A stretch of 64,000 bases of DNA from Acidobacteriota bacterium (GTDB lineage: Bacteria > Acidobacteriota > Terriglobia > Acidiferrales > UBA7541): assembly GCA_013289955.1 (NCBI GenBank), contig JABCYZ010000028.1, forward strand, positions 24,652 to 88,651, read 5' to 3'. Made by a program: the position numbers and the translations under genes. Below the pieces are notes generated by a model. It was given only the letters and a program-made list of their open reading frames with translations. It ran no database searches and was not told the DNA's origin. Below are positions 1 to 8,786 of this stretch, piece by piece (position 1 is the stretch's first letter; every line of letters starts with the position of its first letter).

Positions 1-230
1 GGCGCCGGGCGAAATTGGACGACTCGGCGAAGGAACTGCAGGCTTCGCTCGAGATTCGCGATTCCGCGGCGGTGCGCACGACGCTTGCGCGCGTCTATCT
101 CGAACAGAAAAAATTGGATTTGGCGCGCACCGAATTGGAGCGCGCCCTGAAACTTGCGCCCAAGTATTCCGATGCGAAAGAATTGCTGGAACATTTGCAG
201 AAGGCCAAGCCCGCGGGAGGCGCACAATGA
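1..230 (+). CDS. TPR-repeat protein, C-terminal end (partial at window edge)
   Basis: The reading frame is open to the left edge, so the true start lies upstream. The visible 75 or so residues form a tetratricopeptide-type helical pair: a helix ending ARVYLEQKKLDLARTELERAL is followed by a short helix ending in Lys/Ala-rich residues. TPR units usually mediate protein-protein contacts. The stop overlaps the start of the NfeD gene (ATGA), so the two are probably translated together. Nothing of the N-terminus can be seen, so the protein may also carry a signal peptide or a lipobox. Confidence 0.6.
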   Translation, partial: RRAKLDDSAKELQASLEIRDSAAVRTTLARVYLEQKKLDLARTELERALKLAPKYSDAKELLEHLQKAKPAGGAQ

Positions 231-1618
231 GCGCTTATCGTTTGGTTCAGAGAGTTTGTGGCTCCGGACGATTCGGTGCTCTGGCGCGGGCGATTCTTTG
301 CGGCGCGTGCATCGCGGCCGCATTTCTAGTGCTTCCGTCCGCTACAGCCGATGAGCATTCGACGAATCCGCTGGTGCTGCAGCTCCATCTCGACCGCGAA
401 GTCGAGCCCGTGCTGGCCACCTACATCGATGAGGGCATTGCCGACGCCGCGAGCCGGCGTGCGGCGCTTGTTCTGATCACCATGGATACGCCCGGGGGAC
501 TGGGCGAGTCCATGAAGGACATCATCCAGCACATTTTGACTTCCCCTGTGCCTGTCGCTGTTTACGTCTCCCCCACGGGTGCACGCGGCGCCTCAGCAGG
601 TTTCTTTATACTTCTCTCGGCGGACGTCGCGGCCATGGCTCCTGCGACGCATACCGGTGCGGCTTCTCCTGTGATTTCCATCGGGGGATTTCAACTGCAA
701 GTTGACGAGACTATGCGCCGGAAATTGTTCAACGACACCACTGCCTTTTTGCGGAGCTATTCGGAGAAACGCGGCCGCAACCCAACGCTTGCTGAAACAG
801 CGGTGACGGATGCGAAGGCGTTCACGGAAAAGGAAGCGCTGGACGGGAAGTTGATCGATTTGATCGCCTCCTCTCCCGAAGATCTTCTGCGGCAACTCGA
901 CGGTCGAACCCTCACGCGTTTCGACGGCACGAAGACCGTTCTGACGCTCAAAAATGCGTCGATTAGCTCGTTTCAACTCTCTGCGCGGCAGAGTTTCCTC
1001 GCGCGCATCGTCGAACCGGACGTTTTCTTCGTGCTACTGATGGTCGGCGCGCTCGGGCTATACACGGAATTCACTCATCCCGGAATGGTTGCGCCCGGGG
1101 TGATTGGAGGTATCTGCGCGGTGCTGGCGCTTTATGCGATGCACATTTTGCCCGTAAATTTCGCGGGAGTAATGCTGATTCTGCTGGCCGTCGCGTTATT
1201 TATTCTGGAGGCTAAGTTCACGAGCCACGGCGTCCTGGCCATTGGCGGTATCATTTCGATGATGCTTGGCGCGATGTTCCTGATCCGTTCGCCCCTGACT
1301 TCCGGTGGAGTGAGCCTGGGAGTAGCGCTGGCAGCCACGCTACCATTTGCGCTCATCACCGTTTTTCTGATGCGACTGGTGCTGCGCTCGCGCTCGTGGA
1401 AGTCGACGACGGGAAGGGAAGAGCTGATTGGCGAAGAGGGTATCGCCATCTCCGGATTAGGCGCCGGCGCGGAAGGGATGATTCGCGTTCACGGCGAACT
1501 TTGGCAAGCCGTCTCTCCGCGAGCCGTGCCGGAAGGAAGGCCCGTACGTGTTCGAAGCGTCGAGGGCCTGAAGTTGCACGTCGAGCCGGAGGAAGCGGCG
1601 GTCACAGAAAACAAGTAG
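227..1618 (+). CDS. NfeD-family membrane serine protease (long form)
   Basis: 463 residues with the full-length NfeD plan. An N-terminal signal/anchor (about 10-40) precedes a ClpP-like serine protease domain that has a DTPGG motif near residue 87 and the nucleophile Ser123 in GARGASAGF. A catalytic Lys is expected in the stretch DAKAFTEKEALDGK. Four to five hydrophobic segments follow (about 260-385), and a small OB-fold domain ends the protein. The family cleaves membrane proteins, including the C-terminus of stomatin-like partners. The slipin gene follows 27 bases downstream, which is the known nfeD-slipin pairing. The start overlaps the TPR gene by four bases. Confidence 0.9.
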   Translation: MSAYRLVQRVCGSGRFGALARAILCGACIAAAFLVLPSATADEHSTNPLVLQLHLDREVEPVLATYIDEGIADAASRRAALVLITMDTPGGLGESMKDIIQHILTSPVPVAVYVSPTGARGASAGFFILLSADVAAMAPATHTGAASPVISIGGFQLQVDETMRRKLFNDTTAFLRSYSEKRGRNPTLAETAVTDAKAFTEKEALDGKLIDLIASSPEDLLRQLDGRTLTRFDGTKTVLTLKNASISSFQLSARQSFLARIVEPDVFFVLLMVGALGLYTEFTHPGMVAPGVIGGICAVLALYAMHILPVNFAGVMLILLAVALFILEAKFTSHGVLAIGGIISMMLGAMFLIRSPLTSGGVSLGVALAATLPFALITVFLMRLVLRSRSWKSTTGREELIGEEGIAISGLGAGAEGMIRVHGELWQAVSPRAVPEGRPVRVRSVEGLKLHVEPEEAAVTENK

Positions 1619-1645
1619 AATGCACTCACGTTCGGGAGGATAAAT

Positions 1646-2419
1646 ATGCCGGAGTTTGGTCTTCTTGGGGCCGCCATAATCATTGGGATTTTGCTGATTT
1701 GGTTTTGGAATTCTCTCTACATCATTAAGGAATGGGAACGCGGCGTGGTCCTGAGGCTGGGACGATTGCTGCCTGAGGCCAAAGGCGCGGGCATTAACCT
1801 GGTTTTTTGGCCTATTGAAACTCTATATCGCATTAACCTGAGGTTGGAGACACTCGACGTTCCGCCGCAAGACATCATCACGCGCGATAACGTTTCCGTG
1901 AAGGTGAACGCGGTCTGTTATTTTCGTGTCGTGGACGCCAATCTCGCGATGTCTCAAGTACAGAATTATCAATACGCGACGTCGCAGCTTGCACAGACAA
2001 CTCTCCGTAGCATCGTGGGCCAGTTCGAGCTCGATGAAATCCTATCCCAGCGCGACCGGGTGAACGCCAAGCTGCAGGTGATCCTGGATCAGGACACCGA
2101 GCCCTGGGGCATCAAAGTCTCGAAGGTGGAAGTCAAGCAAGTCGATATTCCGGAACAGATGCAACGCGCCATTGCGAAGCAAGCAGAAGCGGAACGCGAG
2201 CGCCGCGCCAAGGTAATTCACGCGCAGGGCGAATTCGAAGCGTCGCAAAAACTCGCCGACGCCGCGAAGGTTTTGGAGACGCAGTCTTCCGCGATTCAGC
2301 TGCGCTATCTGCAAACTTTGACGGAGATAGGTGTCGAGAAGAACACAACGATTGTTTTCCCCCTGCCCATCGATATCATTAATAGCTGGGTACAAGCGCT
2401 AGGGGGACAGAAAAAGTAA
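1646..2419 (+). CDS. Slipin / stomatin-like SPFH (band 7) protein
   Basis: 257 residues. One N-terminal hydrophobic segment (about 6-26) precedes a band 7 domain with the typical phrases EWERGVVLRLGR and VKVNAVCYFRV, then a long charged helical region (about 165-220) rich in Ala, Glu and Arg. Such proteins oligomerise on the inner membrane and organise microdomains; they are the usual substrate or partner of NfeD. A clear GGAGG ribosome site sits 7-8 bases before the ATG. Co-transcription with the NfeD gene before it and the SPOR gene two bases after it is very likely. Confidence 0.92.
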   Translation: MPEFGLLGAAIIIGILLIWFWNSLYIIKEWERGVVLRLGRLLPEAKGAGINLVFWPIETLYRINLRLETLDVPPQDIITRDNVSVKVNAVCYFRVVDANLAMSQVQNYQYATSQLAQTTLRSIVGQFELDEILSQRDRVNAKLQVILDQDTEPWGIKVSKVEVKQVDIPEQMQRAIAKQAEAERERRAKVIHAQGEFEASQKLADAAKVLETQSSAIQLRYLQTLTEIGVEKNTTIVFPLPIDIINSWVQALGGQKK

Positions 2420-2421
2420 GA

Positions 2422-3087
2422 ATGGCTTCTGGGGGAAAACGAGGGAACGCCGGAGAGCGTGTGCTCGAAGGACGGCACGTCATTGGCCTGTTCATGCTGA
2501 TGCTGCTGTTTTCTGGCCTGTTCTTTACGTTGGGTTACGTCATGGGACGTGACGGCCAAGTGCGCGCAGCGACAGATTTGCGTGGTTTGCCGGATTCCGG
2601 TGTTCTACCGAAACCGGAAGTCGCGCCCAAGCCTTCCAACAAAAAGTCCGCGCCTGAGCCCCAAACAGGAACGGCGGCGCCCGCAAATTCCGATTGGGAG
2701 TTTTACCACGCAGGAGAGTCGAACAAGACCGACGATCGTCTGAAGCCAGTCGCCACGCCTTCGATAAGCCCGTCCACAACACCGGCAGTCGGAAAGAGCG
2801 GCAATTCTGCCAGACAGCAGCCCAGCCCGATTGCGAAGTCCATCGGCGTCGCGCCGGTGAGCACGAGCGGAGGCACCAGTCTGCAAGTTGCTGCGCTCAC
2901 GAGAGAATCGGACGCGATGGCGCTTGCGAATACGCTGCGCAAGAAAAATTTTCCAACTTTTGTGCAGTCGCCGCAGGGGGATAAGTATTACCACGTGCTG
3001 GTCGGCCCCTATGCCGATCAAAAAGCGATAGATAACGCTAGGAAAGGCCTCGAGGTGGCCGGGTTTAAGGCCATCGTCAAGCACTGA
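2422..3087 (+). CDS. SPOR-domain membrane protein
   Basis: 221 residues: a cytoplasmic N-terminus, one membrane segment (about 17-38), a long low-complexity Pro/Ser/Thr/Lys linker (about 55-140) and a C-terminal SPOR domain (about 147-220). The phrases SLQVAALTRESDAMALANTL and YYHVLVGPY mark that domain. SPOR domains bind denuded glycan strands of peptidoglycan and bring proteins to the septum or envelope. The gene starts two bases after the slipin stop, and its stop shares an A with the start of lnt (TGATG), so it is embedded in one operon. The exact partner is not shown by the sequence. Confidence 0.85.
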   Translation: MASGGKRGNAGERVLEGRHVIGLFMLMLLFSGLFFTLGYVMGRDGQVRAATDLRGLPDSGVLPKPEVAPKPSNKKSAPEPQTGTAAPANSDWEFYHAGESNKTDDRLKPVATPSISPSTTPAVGKSGNSARQQPSPIAKSIGVAPVSTSGGTSLQVAALTRESDAMALANTLRKKNFPTFVQSPQGDKYYHVLVGPYADQKAIDNARKGLEVAGFKAIVKH

Positions 3088-4679
3088 TGCCAGGGCGTCC
3101 GTGGCTCGGTTACCTTCGTCCGCATCCCGGTAGTGAAACTCCAGCATGGCTAAGGCTGTTTATTGCCGCGGTTTCTGGCGCGGCGCTTTCGTTTTCCTAC
3201 ACCGGCTTTTACCTCGGCATCTATTCCTGGGTGTGTGTCGGAATTTTGCTGGTCGTGCTTTTTGGCGCGAGTCCACGCCTGGCTTACGCTTGCGGATTCT
3301 TGCATGGTATCTGTTTTGTACTGACCTCCGTTCCATGGATCGCGGAGGTGCTGTCTGTCCATGGCGGACTTTCGCGCGCCGGCGGATGGGGAGTTTTATT
3401 GCTGATCGCTTCTGTGTGGGCCGCGGCAAACGGCGCGGCCACCTGGACGATCAACCGCCTTTCGCGGCGAAGTATCACGCTCGCCTGCTTCGGCGCGCCC
3501 TTCCTCTGGGTTTCGCTCGAGATGTTCCGCACCTGGCTGCCGGAAATCAGTTTTCCGTGGAACCTGCTCGGCTATCCAGCCGCGGCAAATGGCGCTTTGG
3601 TGCAACTTACCACGATTACCGGAATATACGGCTTGTCCTTTCTGGTCGCGGCGTTCAATGCACTCCTCGCGTGGAGCGACGCGGACACGCGGCATTCGCC
3701 GAAACGCCGTCTCGCGATTCTGCTCAGTGCCGCGGCTCTGGTGGTTGTGATCATGATGGCGGGGCCGCGATTCGTGCCTACGCCCTCAGCGAATCACATC
3801 GCTCGCGCCGTGCAGCTCAATTTTCCTGAGGCAGACGAATATCCGAGCGATTGGTTCACGCAGCATGCTTCGGATCTGGCTGAGGTTCAGCGCTTAAGTC
3901 TCGCGCCTTCGGCTCACCATCCCGATCTCTTGGTTTGGCCCGAAGCTCCAGCGCCCTTTTCGTTTCAAGATTCGCAATTCGCCTATTTGGCCTCCAACCT
4001 GGCGATTCACTTCCAGCATCCCTTTATCGTTGGCGTGGTGGAGTGGAAGCCGGAGACAGTTTCCACGGGCGGAAAGAGCCACGCGATCATGGCGCCTTAC
4101 AACAGCGCTCTGATGTTTGACGCGCAAGGCCACCGTGTTTTTTCGTACGACAAAGTGCATCTCGTCCCGTTTGGCGAGTACGAACCGTTTCCGCTGATAC
4201 ATCGTGTAGTGACCAATGTCTCGAGCGAAGTCGGCGGTTTTCGGAAAGGCACCAAATACTCCGTCGGCCAGTTTTCAAGCGGAAATTCGTATGGCGTGTT
4301 CATTTGCTATGAAGCGATTTATCCCGGCGAGATTCGCCGCTTCGCTGCCAACGGCGCGCAGCTCTTCGTCAACATTTCGAATGACGGCTGGTTCGGCCAT
4401 TCCGCTGCCGCCGAGCAGCATCTGCGCATGGCGCGAGTCCGCGCGGTCGAAAATCGCCGCTGGATTGTGCGTACCACCAACAGCGGGATCACCGCTTCGA
4501 TCGATCCCTATGGCCGCATTTTCCGCCCGCTTCCGAAAGACGTGCGCGCTGCCGCCGATCTGCCCTACGACTTCCGAACGGACAAGACCATCTACACGCG
4601 CTTCGGCGATTGGTTCGCTTGGCTCTGCGTGCTGGTTTCCGCTATCCTGTTAGGACTAACTTTCAGAAAGGCAGTCTAG
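3087..4679 (+). CDS. lnt: Apolipoprotein N-acyltransferase
   Basis: 530 residues, the usual length. About six N-terminal membrane segments precede a periplasmic nitrilase-like domain, and one membrane segment lies at the C-terminus (about 508-525). The Glu-Lys-Cys triad is visible: Glu286 in WPEAPAPF, Lys356 in YDKVHLVPFGEY and Cys407 in ICYEAIYP. The motif NISNDGWFG follows. The enzyme adds the third acyl chain to the N-terminal Cys of lipoproteins in the inner membrane. The start codon overlaps the SPOR stop. Release factor 2 begins 37 bases after the stop. Confidence 0.95.
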   Translation: MPGRPWLGYLRPHPGSETPAWLRLFIAAVSGAALSFSYTGFYLGIYSWVCVGILLVVLFGASPRLAYACGFLHGICFVLTSVPWIAEVLSVHGGLSRAGGWGVLLLIASVWAAANGAATWTINRLSRRSITLACFGAPFLWVSLEMFRTWLPEISFPWNLLGYPAAANGALVQLTTITGIYGLSFLVAAFNALLAWSDADTRHSPKRRLAILLSAAALVVVIMMAGPRFVPTPSANHIARAVQLNFPEADEYPSDWFTQHASDLAEVQRLSLAPSAHHPDLLVWPEAPAPFSFQDSQFAYLASNLAIHFQHPFIVGVVEWKPETVSTGGKSHAIMAPYNSALMFDAQGHRVFSYDKVHLVPFGEYEPFPLIHRVVTNVSSEVGGFRKGTKYSVGQFSSGNSYGVFICYEAIYPGEIRRFAANGAQLFVNISNDGWFGHSAAAEQHLRMARVRAVENRRWIVRTTNSGITASIDPYGRIFRPLPKDVRAAADLPYDFRTDKTIYTRFGDWFAWLCVLVSAILLGLTFRKAV

Positions 4680-4716
4680 CGTCTGTTCCGATCTAGGGGA
4701 CGCGCCCGGACACGAC

Positions 4717-5875
4717 ATGATTCTCGAAGATCTCCAACACCGCTACGAAGGCCTTAAACCACGCATCGCGCTCGTCCGGAGTTATCTTTGACGCCCCGCA
4801 ATTCCGCGAACGTCTGAAGTCTCTCGAAGCCCGCGTCGCTCAGCCCGATTTCTGGAACAACCAGGAAGAAGCGCAAGCCGTCCTCCGCGATCGCAAGCGC
4901 GCTGAAGACCAGATCGCTGCGGAAGATAAGCTCGCAGCCATCTCCGGCGACATCGAAACGTACGTCAGTCTTGCGAAAGAAGAAACCAACGCCGAGCAGC
5001 GCAACGATCTGCTGAAGGACCTCGACCGCGAGCTAACAGCAGCAGAAAGCTATGTCGGCGAGCTCGAAACGAGGACGCTGCTTTCCGGCGAAACCGATCA
5101 TCTCAACGCCATCATGACCATCAAGCCTGGCGCCGGTGGCACCGAGTCGCAGGATTGGGCCTCCATGCTGCTGCGCATGTATCTGCGCTGGGCGGAACGC
5201 AAAGGCATCAATGCCACCGTCATTGACGAAACTCCTGGCGAAGAAGCTGGCATCAAATCCGCAACGATCCAATTCGCGGGAGAAAATGCTTACGGTTTGC
5301 TGGCCGGAGAAACTGGCGTGCACCGCCTCGTGCGCATCTCGCCTTTCGACCAAGCTGCGCGGCGCCACACGTCCTTCGCTTCCGTCTTCGTCATCCCCGA
5401 AATTGACGACAAGATCGAAATCAATATTCGCCCCGAAGACCTACGCGTGGACACGTTTCGATCCGGCGGCAAAGGCGGCCAAAACGTTAACAAAGTCGAG
5501 ACCGCCATCCGCATTACACATCTGCCGACCAACATTGTTGTGGGCTGTCAGGCGGAGCGCAGCCAACACAAGAACCGCGAGATCGCCATGAAGATGCTGC
5601 GCTCGCGCCTTTACGATCTCGAGGTGCAAAAACGCCAGGCCCATACAGACAAACTTGACGAGTCAAAGCTGGACATCTCCTTCGGCAGCCAGATTCGCTC
5701 CTACGTGATGCAGCCCTACCGCATGATCAAGGACCACCGCACCAAGTTCAGCGCCGGGGACGTCGACCGCGTCATGGATGGTGACATCGACCCCTTTATC
5801 CGTTCCTATCTGATGGCCAAAAAGAACAAGGGGAAGCTGGATGTCCAGCTGGATGACGACGAAGACGCCGCCTAA
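4717..5875 (+). CDS. prfB: Peptide chain release factor 2 (programmed +1 frameshift)
   Basis: Release factor 2 recognises UGA and UAA stops and triggers peptide release. Reading from ATG 4717 gives 24 codons and then an in-frame TGA at 4789-4791 inside the classic CTT-TGA-C slip site. The +1 frame resumes at GAC 4790 and runs to 5875. The site is preceded by GGAG, a weak internal Shine-Dalgarno. In the fused protein the tripeptide anticodon SPF is at about 208-210 and the catalytic GGQ at 253-255. The total of about 385 codons is slightly longer than the E. coli protein. This is autoregulation, not a broken gene: low RF2 lets the ribosome shift and make more. Confidence 0.95.
4783..4792 (+). 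promoter_or_regulatory. RF2 programmed frameshift site
   Basis: The sequence TATCTTTGAC places a slippery CTT codon directly before an in-frame TGA followed by C, a weak termination context. GGAG lies a few bases upstream. Reading continues only in the +1 frame, and the downstream frame matches RF2 from its first codons. Confidence 0.92.
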
Positions 5876-5970
5876 AGGCTTCGGCGCGTCTCCGCCCAAT
5901 GCACCCAGCCGCCGTTCACCCCCGGTTTTCGACCGTTCGCTGCGTGTATAACTCATTTAGCTTCAATACG

Positions 5971-5999
5971 TTGATTCTTGGGCATCGCGATGGTACTTT
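5971..5999 (+). promoter_or_regulatory. Candidate promoter of metK
   Basis: TTGATT and TACTTT are separated by 17 bases in the gap between prfB and metK, a fair match to a sigma-70 type promoter. It would give a leader of about 70 bases. No SAM riboswitch fold was recognised in that leader. The assignment is by hexamer match alone. Confidence 0.35.
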
Positions 6000-6077
6000 T
6001 GTAAGGTTAATCGAATCCACTGTTGAATAGCCTGTCCCGGCGGGTGGTCCGCTGCGATTCACGAAGGAGAATGTCTT

Positions 6078-7268
6078 TTGAGCGAAGCCTTACGCAATTT
6101 TCTGTTCACCTCGGAGTCCGTTACAGAGGGCCATCCCGACAAGATTGCCGACCAAATTTCCGACGCGGTTCTAGATGAAGTGATGCGCCAGGACTCTAAA
6201 GGGCGCGTTGCTTGCGAAACGCTGGTCACCACTGGCCTTGCTGTAGTCGCCGGCGAAATCACCACTAGCGCTCTGGTCGATTACGACACGCTGGTACGGA
6301 ACACCATTCGCGGCGTTGGTTACGACCGCGCCAAATACGGCTTCGATGCCGAAACTTGCGCCGTCATGTGCACCGTTAAGCGCCAATCGCCGGACATCGC
6401 CATGGGCGTCGATACCGGCGGCGCGGGGGATCAGGGCCTGATGTTTGGTTTCGCTTGCGACGAAACCGCCGAGCTGATGCCCATGCCCATCCAGCTAGCC
6501 CACCGCCTCACGCAGCGCCTCTCCGAAGTTCGCAAGTCCGGGAAAGTTGATTTTCTTCGCCCTGACGGCAAATCCCAGGTCACAATCGAGTATCGCGACG
6601 GCCGCCCCGCCCGTGTCGATTGCGTGGTCATCTCCACGCAGCACAGCGAAAAGGTTTCCAACGCCGATCTCCGCGACGCCATCACCGAGCACGTGATTCG
6701 CCCCATCATTCCCCCGGCGATGCTCGACAGCAAGACCAAACACCACATCAATCCCACCGGACGTTTTGTTATCGGCGGCCCCATGGGCGACGCTGGTTTG
6801 ACTGGCCGTAAAATTATCGTCGACACCTATGGTGGCTACAGCCGCCACGGCGGCGGCGCTTTTTCCGGCAAGGATCCCTCGAAGGTCGATCGCTCCGCGT
6901 GCTACATGGCGCGCTACATCGCCAAGAACATTGTCGCCGCGGGACTCGCGCGCAAAGCCGAGGTTCAGCTTGCCTATGCCATTGGAGTCGCCGAGCCAGT
7001 CTCGGTGATGGCCGAGACTTTCGGCACTGCGGCTGTCTCCGAAGAGAAAATCACCGCGCTTATCCGCGAATATTTCTCGCTGACTCCCAAAGGCATCATC
7101 GAAACGCTCGATCTTCGCCGTCCCATCTATAAGGACACCGCTGCTTACGGCCATTTCGGACGCAGCGGCCCCGGCTTCACCTGGGAGCGCACCGACCGTG
7201 CGGATGCTCTGCGCAAGGCGGCCGGCCTCGGAGCAACAGCCACAGTGGAAGCTGTGGCACATCGTTAA
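6078..7268 (+). CDS. metK: S-adenosylmethionine synthetase
   Basis: 396 residues, the normal length. It makes S-adenosylmethionine from methionine and ATP. Seen motifs: FTSESVTEGHPDKIADQ near the N-terminus (His binds ATP phosphate), GAGDQG near residue 115, and GGAFSGKDPSKVDRS near 255. The start is TTG at 6078: AAGGAG at about 6064-6069 is correctly spaced for it, while the nearby ATG at 6071 is in another frame. S-adenosylhomocysteinase follows 92 bases later on the same strand, giving a methyl-cycle pair. Confidence 0.96.
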   Translation: MSEALRNFLFTSESVTEGHPDKIADQISDAVLDEVMRQDSKGRVACETLVTTGLAVVAGEITTSALVDYDTLVRNTIRGVGYDRAKYGFDAETCAVMCTVKRQSPDIAMGVDTGGAGDQGLMFGFACDETAELMPMPIQLAHRLTQRLSEVRKSGKVDFLRPDGKSQVTIEYRDGRPARVDCVVISTQHSEKVSNADLRDAITEHVIRPIIPPAMLDSKTKHHINPTGRFVIGGPMGDAGLTGRKIIVDTYGGYSRHGGGAFSGKDPSKVDRSACYMARYIAKNIVAAGLARKAEVQLAYAIGVAEPVSVMAETFGTAAVSEEKITALIREYFSLTPKGIIETLDLRRPIYKDTAAYGHFGRSGPGFTWERTDRADALRKAAGLGATATVEAVAHR

Positions 7269-7282
7269 GCTTGGCTCGTAAC

Positions 7283-7310
7283 GCCGGTTCACGCCGGCAT
7301 CTCAGTTTTT
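7283..7310 (+). terminator. Weak hairpin with T-run between metK and ahcY
   Basis: GCCGG and CCGGC can pair around a six-base loop, and TTTTT follows seven bases later. The stem is short, so this may be a weak terminator or attenuator that lowers ahcY relative to metK, or may be chance. Confidence 0.25.
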
Positions 7311-7360
7311 CCCGCGCGAAGTCCGTTTGCGGCGCAAAATTCGGATTAAGGAGAAAAAGT

Positions 7361-8635
7361 GTGGCTACCGCTGAACTAAAAAAAGGCGATGTGAAGGATA
7401 TCGGGCTGGCTGATGCCGGCAAGCGCAAGATCGAGTGGGCGCATCAACAGATGCCTGTTCTCGAAATAATCCGCAAGCGCTTTGTGAAAGAGCAGCCGCT
7501 CAAGGGATTGCGCGTCTCCGCTTGTCTGCACGTGACCAGCGAAACCGCGAACCTGATGATCGCGTTGCGCGATGGCGGAGCAGACGCTGTGCTTTGCGCG
7601 TCGAATCCGCTTTCCACGCAAGACGAAGTCGCGGCATCGCTGAATCGCGACTACAACATTCCGACGTACGCCATCAAGGGCGAGGACAACGAGACGTACT
7701 ACTCGCATTTGCGCGCGGCGCTCGAGCATAAACCGCAATTCACCATGGACGACGGCGCGGATCTGGTCACTATGCTTCTTACGAAGCGCACCGATCTGGT
7801 CGCCAACGTTATCGCAGGCACCGAAGAAACCACCACCGGAGTCATCCGACTCCGCGCAATGGCCAAAGATGGCACGCTGAAGTATCCGATTATCGCCGTC
7901 AACGACGCAGAGACAAAACATTTCTTCGACAATCGCTACGGAACGGGACAATCCACGCTGGACGGCGTGATTCGCGCCACCAACCTGCTTCTCGCTGGCC
8001 TCAAAGTGGTCGTCGCGGGCTACGGCTGGTGCGGCCGCGGCGTTGCGATGCGCGCCAAGGGACACGGCGCTGACGTCATCATCACCGAGATCGACCCGAC
8101 AAAAGGAATCGAAGCTGTGATGGACGGGTTCCGCGTGATGCCCATGGCCGAAGCGGCCAAGCATGGCGACGTCTTCATCACCGTCACCGGCAACAAGAGC
8201 GTGATTCGCGCCGAGCACTTCGAAGCCATGAAGAGCGGGGCAGTTGTCTGCAATTCCGGCCACTTCAACGTCGAAATCGATATTCCCGCTCTCGAGAAGC
8301 TTTCCACCGGCAAGCGCGAAGTGCGCCCGCTCGTTGATGAGTACTTGCTGAAGGATGGCCGCAAGGTTTATCTGCTCGGCGAAGGCCGCCTGGTGAATTT
8401 GGCTACCGCCGAAGGACACCCGGCCGCCGTTATGGATATGAGCTTTGCCAACCAGGCTCTCTCGGCTGAATACCTGCTGCAAAATTACAAGCAGCTAAAG
8501 CCGCAGGTTTACGTCGTGCCCCAAAATCTCGACAAGGAAATCGCGCGCCTCAAGCTCGATAGCATGGGCCACAAGCTGGACAAGCTAACCGCTGAGCAGG
8601 AGCACTACCTGGCCTCCTGGCAAGAGGGGACCTGA
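7361..8635 (+). CDS. ahcY: S-adenosylhomocysteine hydrolase
   Basis: 424 residues. It splits S-adenosylhomocysteine to adenosine and homocysteine with bound NAD and removes the inhibitor made by methyltransferases. Visible: the substrate region ACLHVTSETANL, the NAD-binding loop VVAGYGWCGRG near residue 220, and the C-terminus ending in a Lys/Tyr-containing tail typical of the family. The frame is open further upstream to 7271, but GTG 7361 is chosen because AAGGAG sits 7 bases before it and the family's homology begins just after it; the upstream residues look non-coding. Confidence 0.94.
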   Translation: MATAELKKGDVKDIGLADAGKRKIEWAHQQMPVLEIIRKRFVKEQPLKGLRVSACLHVTSETANLMIALRDGGADAVLCASNPLSTQDEVAASLNRDYNIPTYAIKGEDNETYYSHLRAALEHKPQFTMDDGADLVTMLLTKRTDLVANVIAGTEETTTGVIRLRAMAKDGTLKYPIIAVNDAETKHFFDNRYGTGQSTLDGVIRATNLLLAGLKVVVAGYGWCGRGVAMRAKGHGADVIITEIDPTKGIEAVMDGFRVMPMAEAAKHGDVFITVTGNKSVIRAEHFEAMKSGAVVCNSGHFNVEIDIPALEKLSTGKREVRPLVDEYLLKDGRKVYLLGEGRLVNLATAEGHPAAVMDMSFANQALSAEYLLQNYKQLKPQVYVVPQNLDKEIARLKLDSMGHKLDKLTAEQEHYLASWQEGT

Positions 8636-8636
8636 G

Positions 8637-8666
8637 CAGGACAGACGCTCTTGTCTGTCTTCCTGC
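8637..8666 (+). terminator. Hairpin after ahcY
   Basis: GACAGAC pairs with GTCTGTC around a six-base loop just after the ahcY stop, and an outer GCAG/CTGC pairing extends the stem across a small bulge. No strong T-run follows, so it may act as a 3' end-stabilising hairpin or a Rho-assisted terminator. Confidence 0.45.
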
Positions 8667-8786
8667 CCTTTCGTGGTTTGTCGAGGCAGGCATTCCCGTT
8701 TCCCCTCACGCACTTTCCTCTTGGGGCGCACTAAACCGCGCCCCTTTTTCTTGTAAACTTAGCTCAGCTTCATCCAGGTCACGCTC

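Noticed and set aside
4717..4791. A short 24-codon gene, or a frameshift mutation in prfB
   Set aside because: The CTT-TGA-C context is the conserved programmed frameshift of RF2, so the gene is intact.
5876..6077. A SAM riboswitch before metK
   Set aside because: The gap is short and I could not draw any known SAM-binding fold in it. A covariance-model search of this segment would settle it.
7271..7360. An N-terminal extension of S-adenosylhomocysteine hydrolase
   Set aside because: A good ribosome site points to GTG 7361 and the extra 30 residues do not resemble the family.
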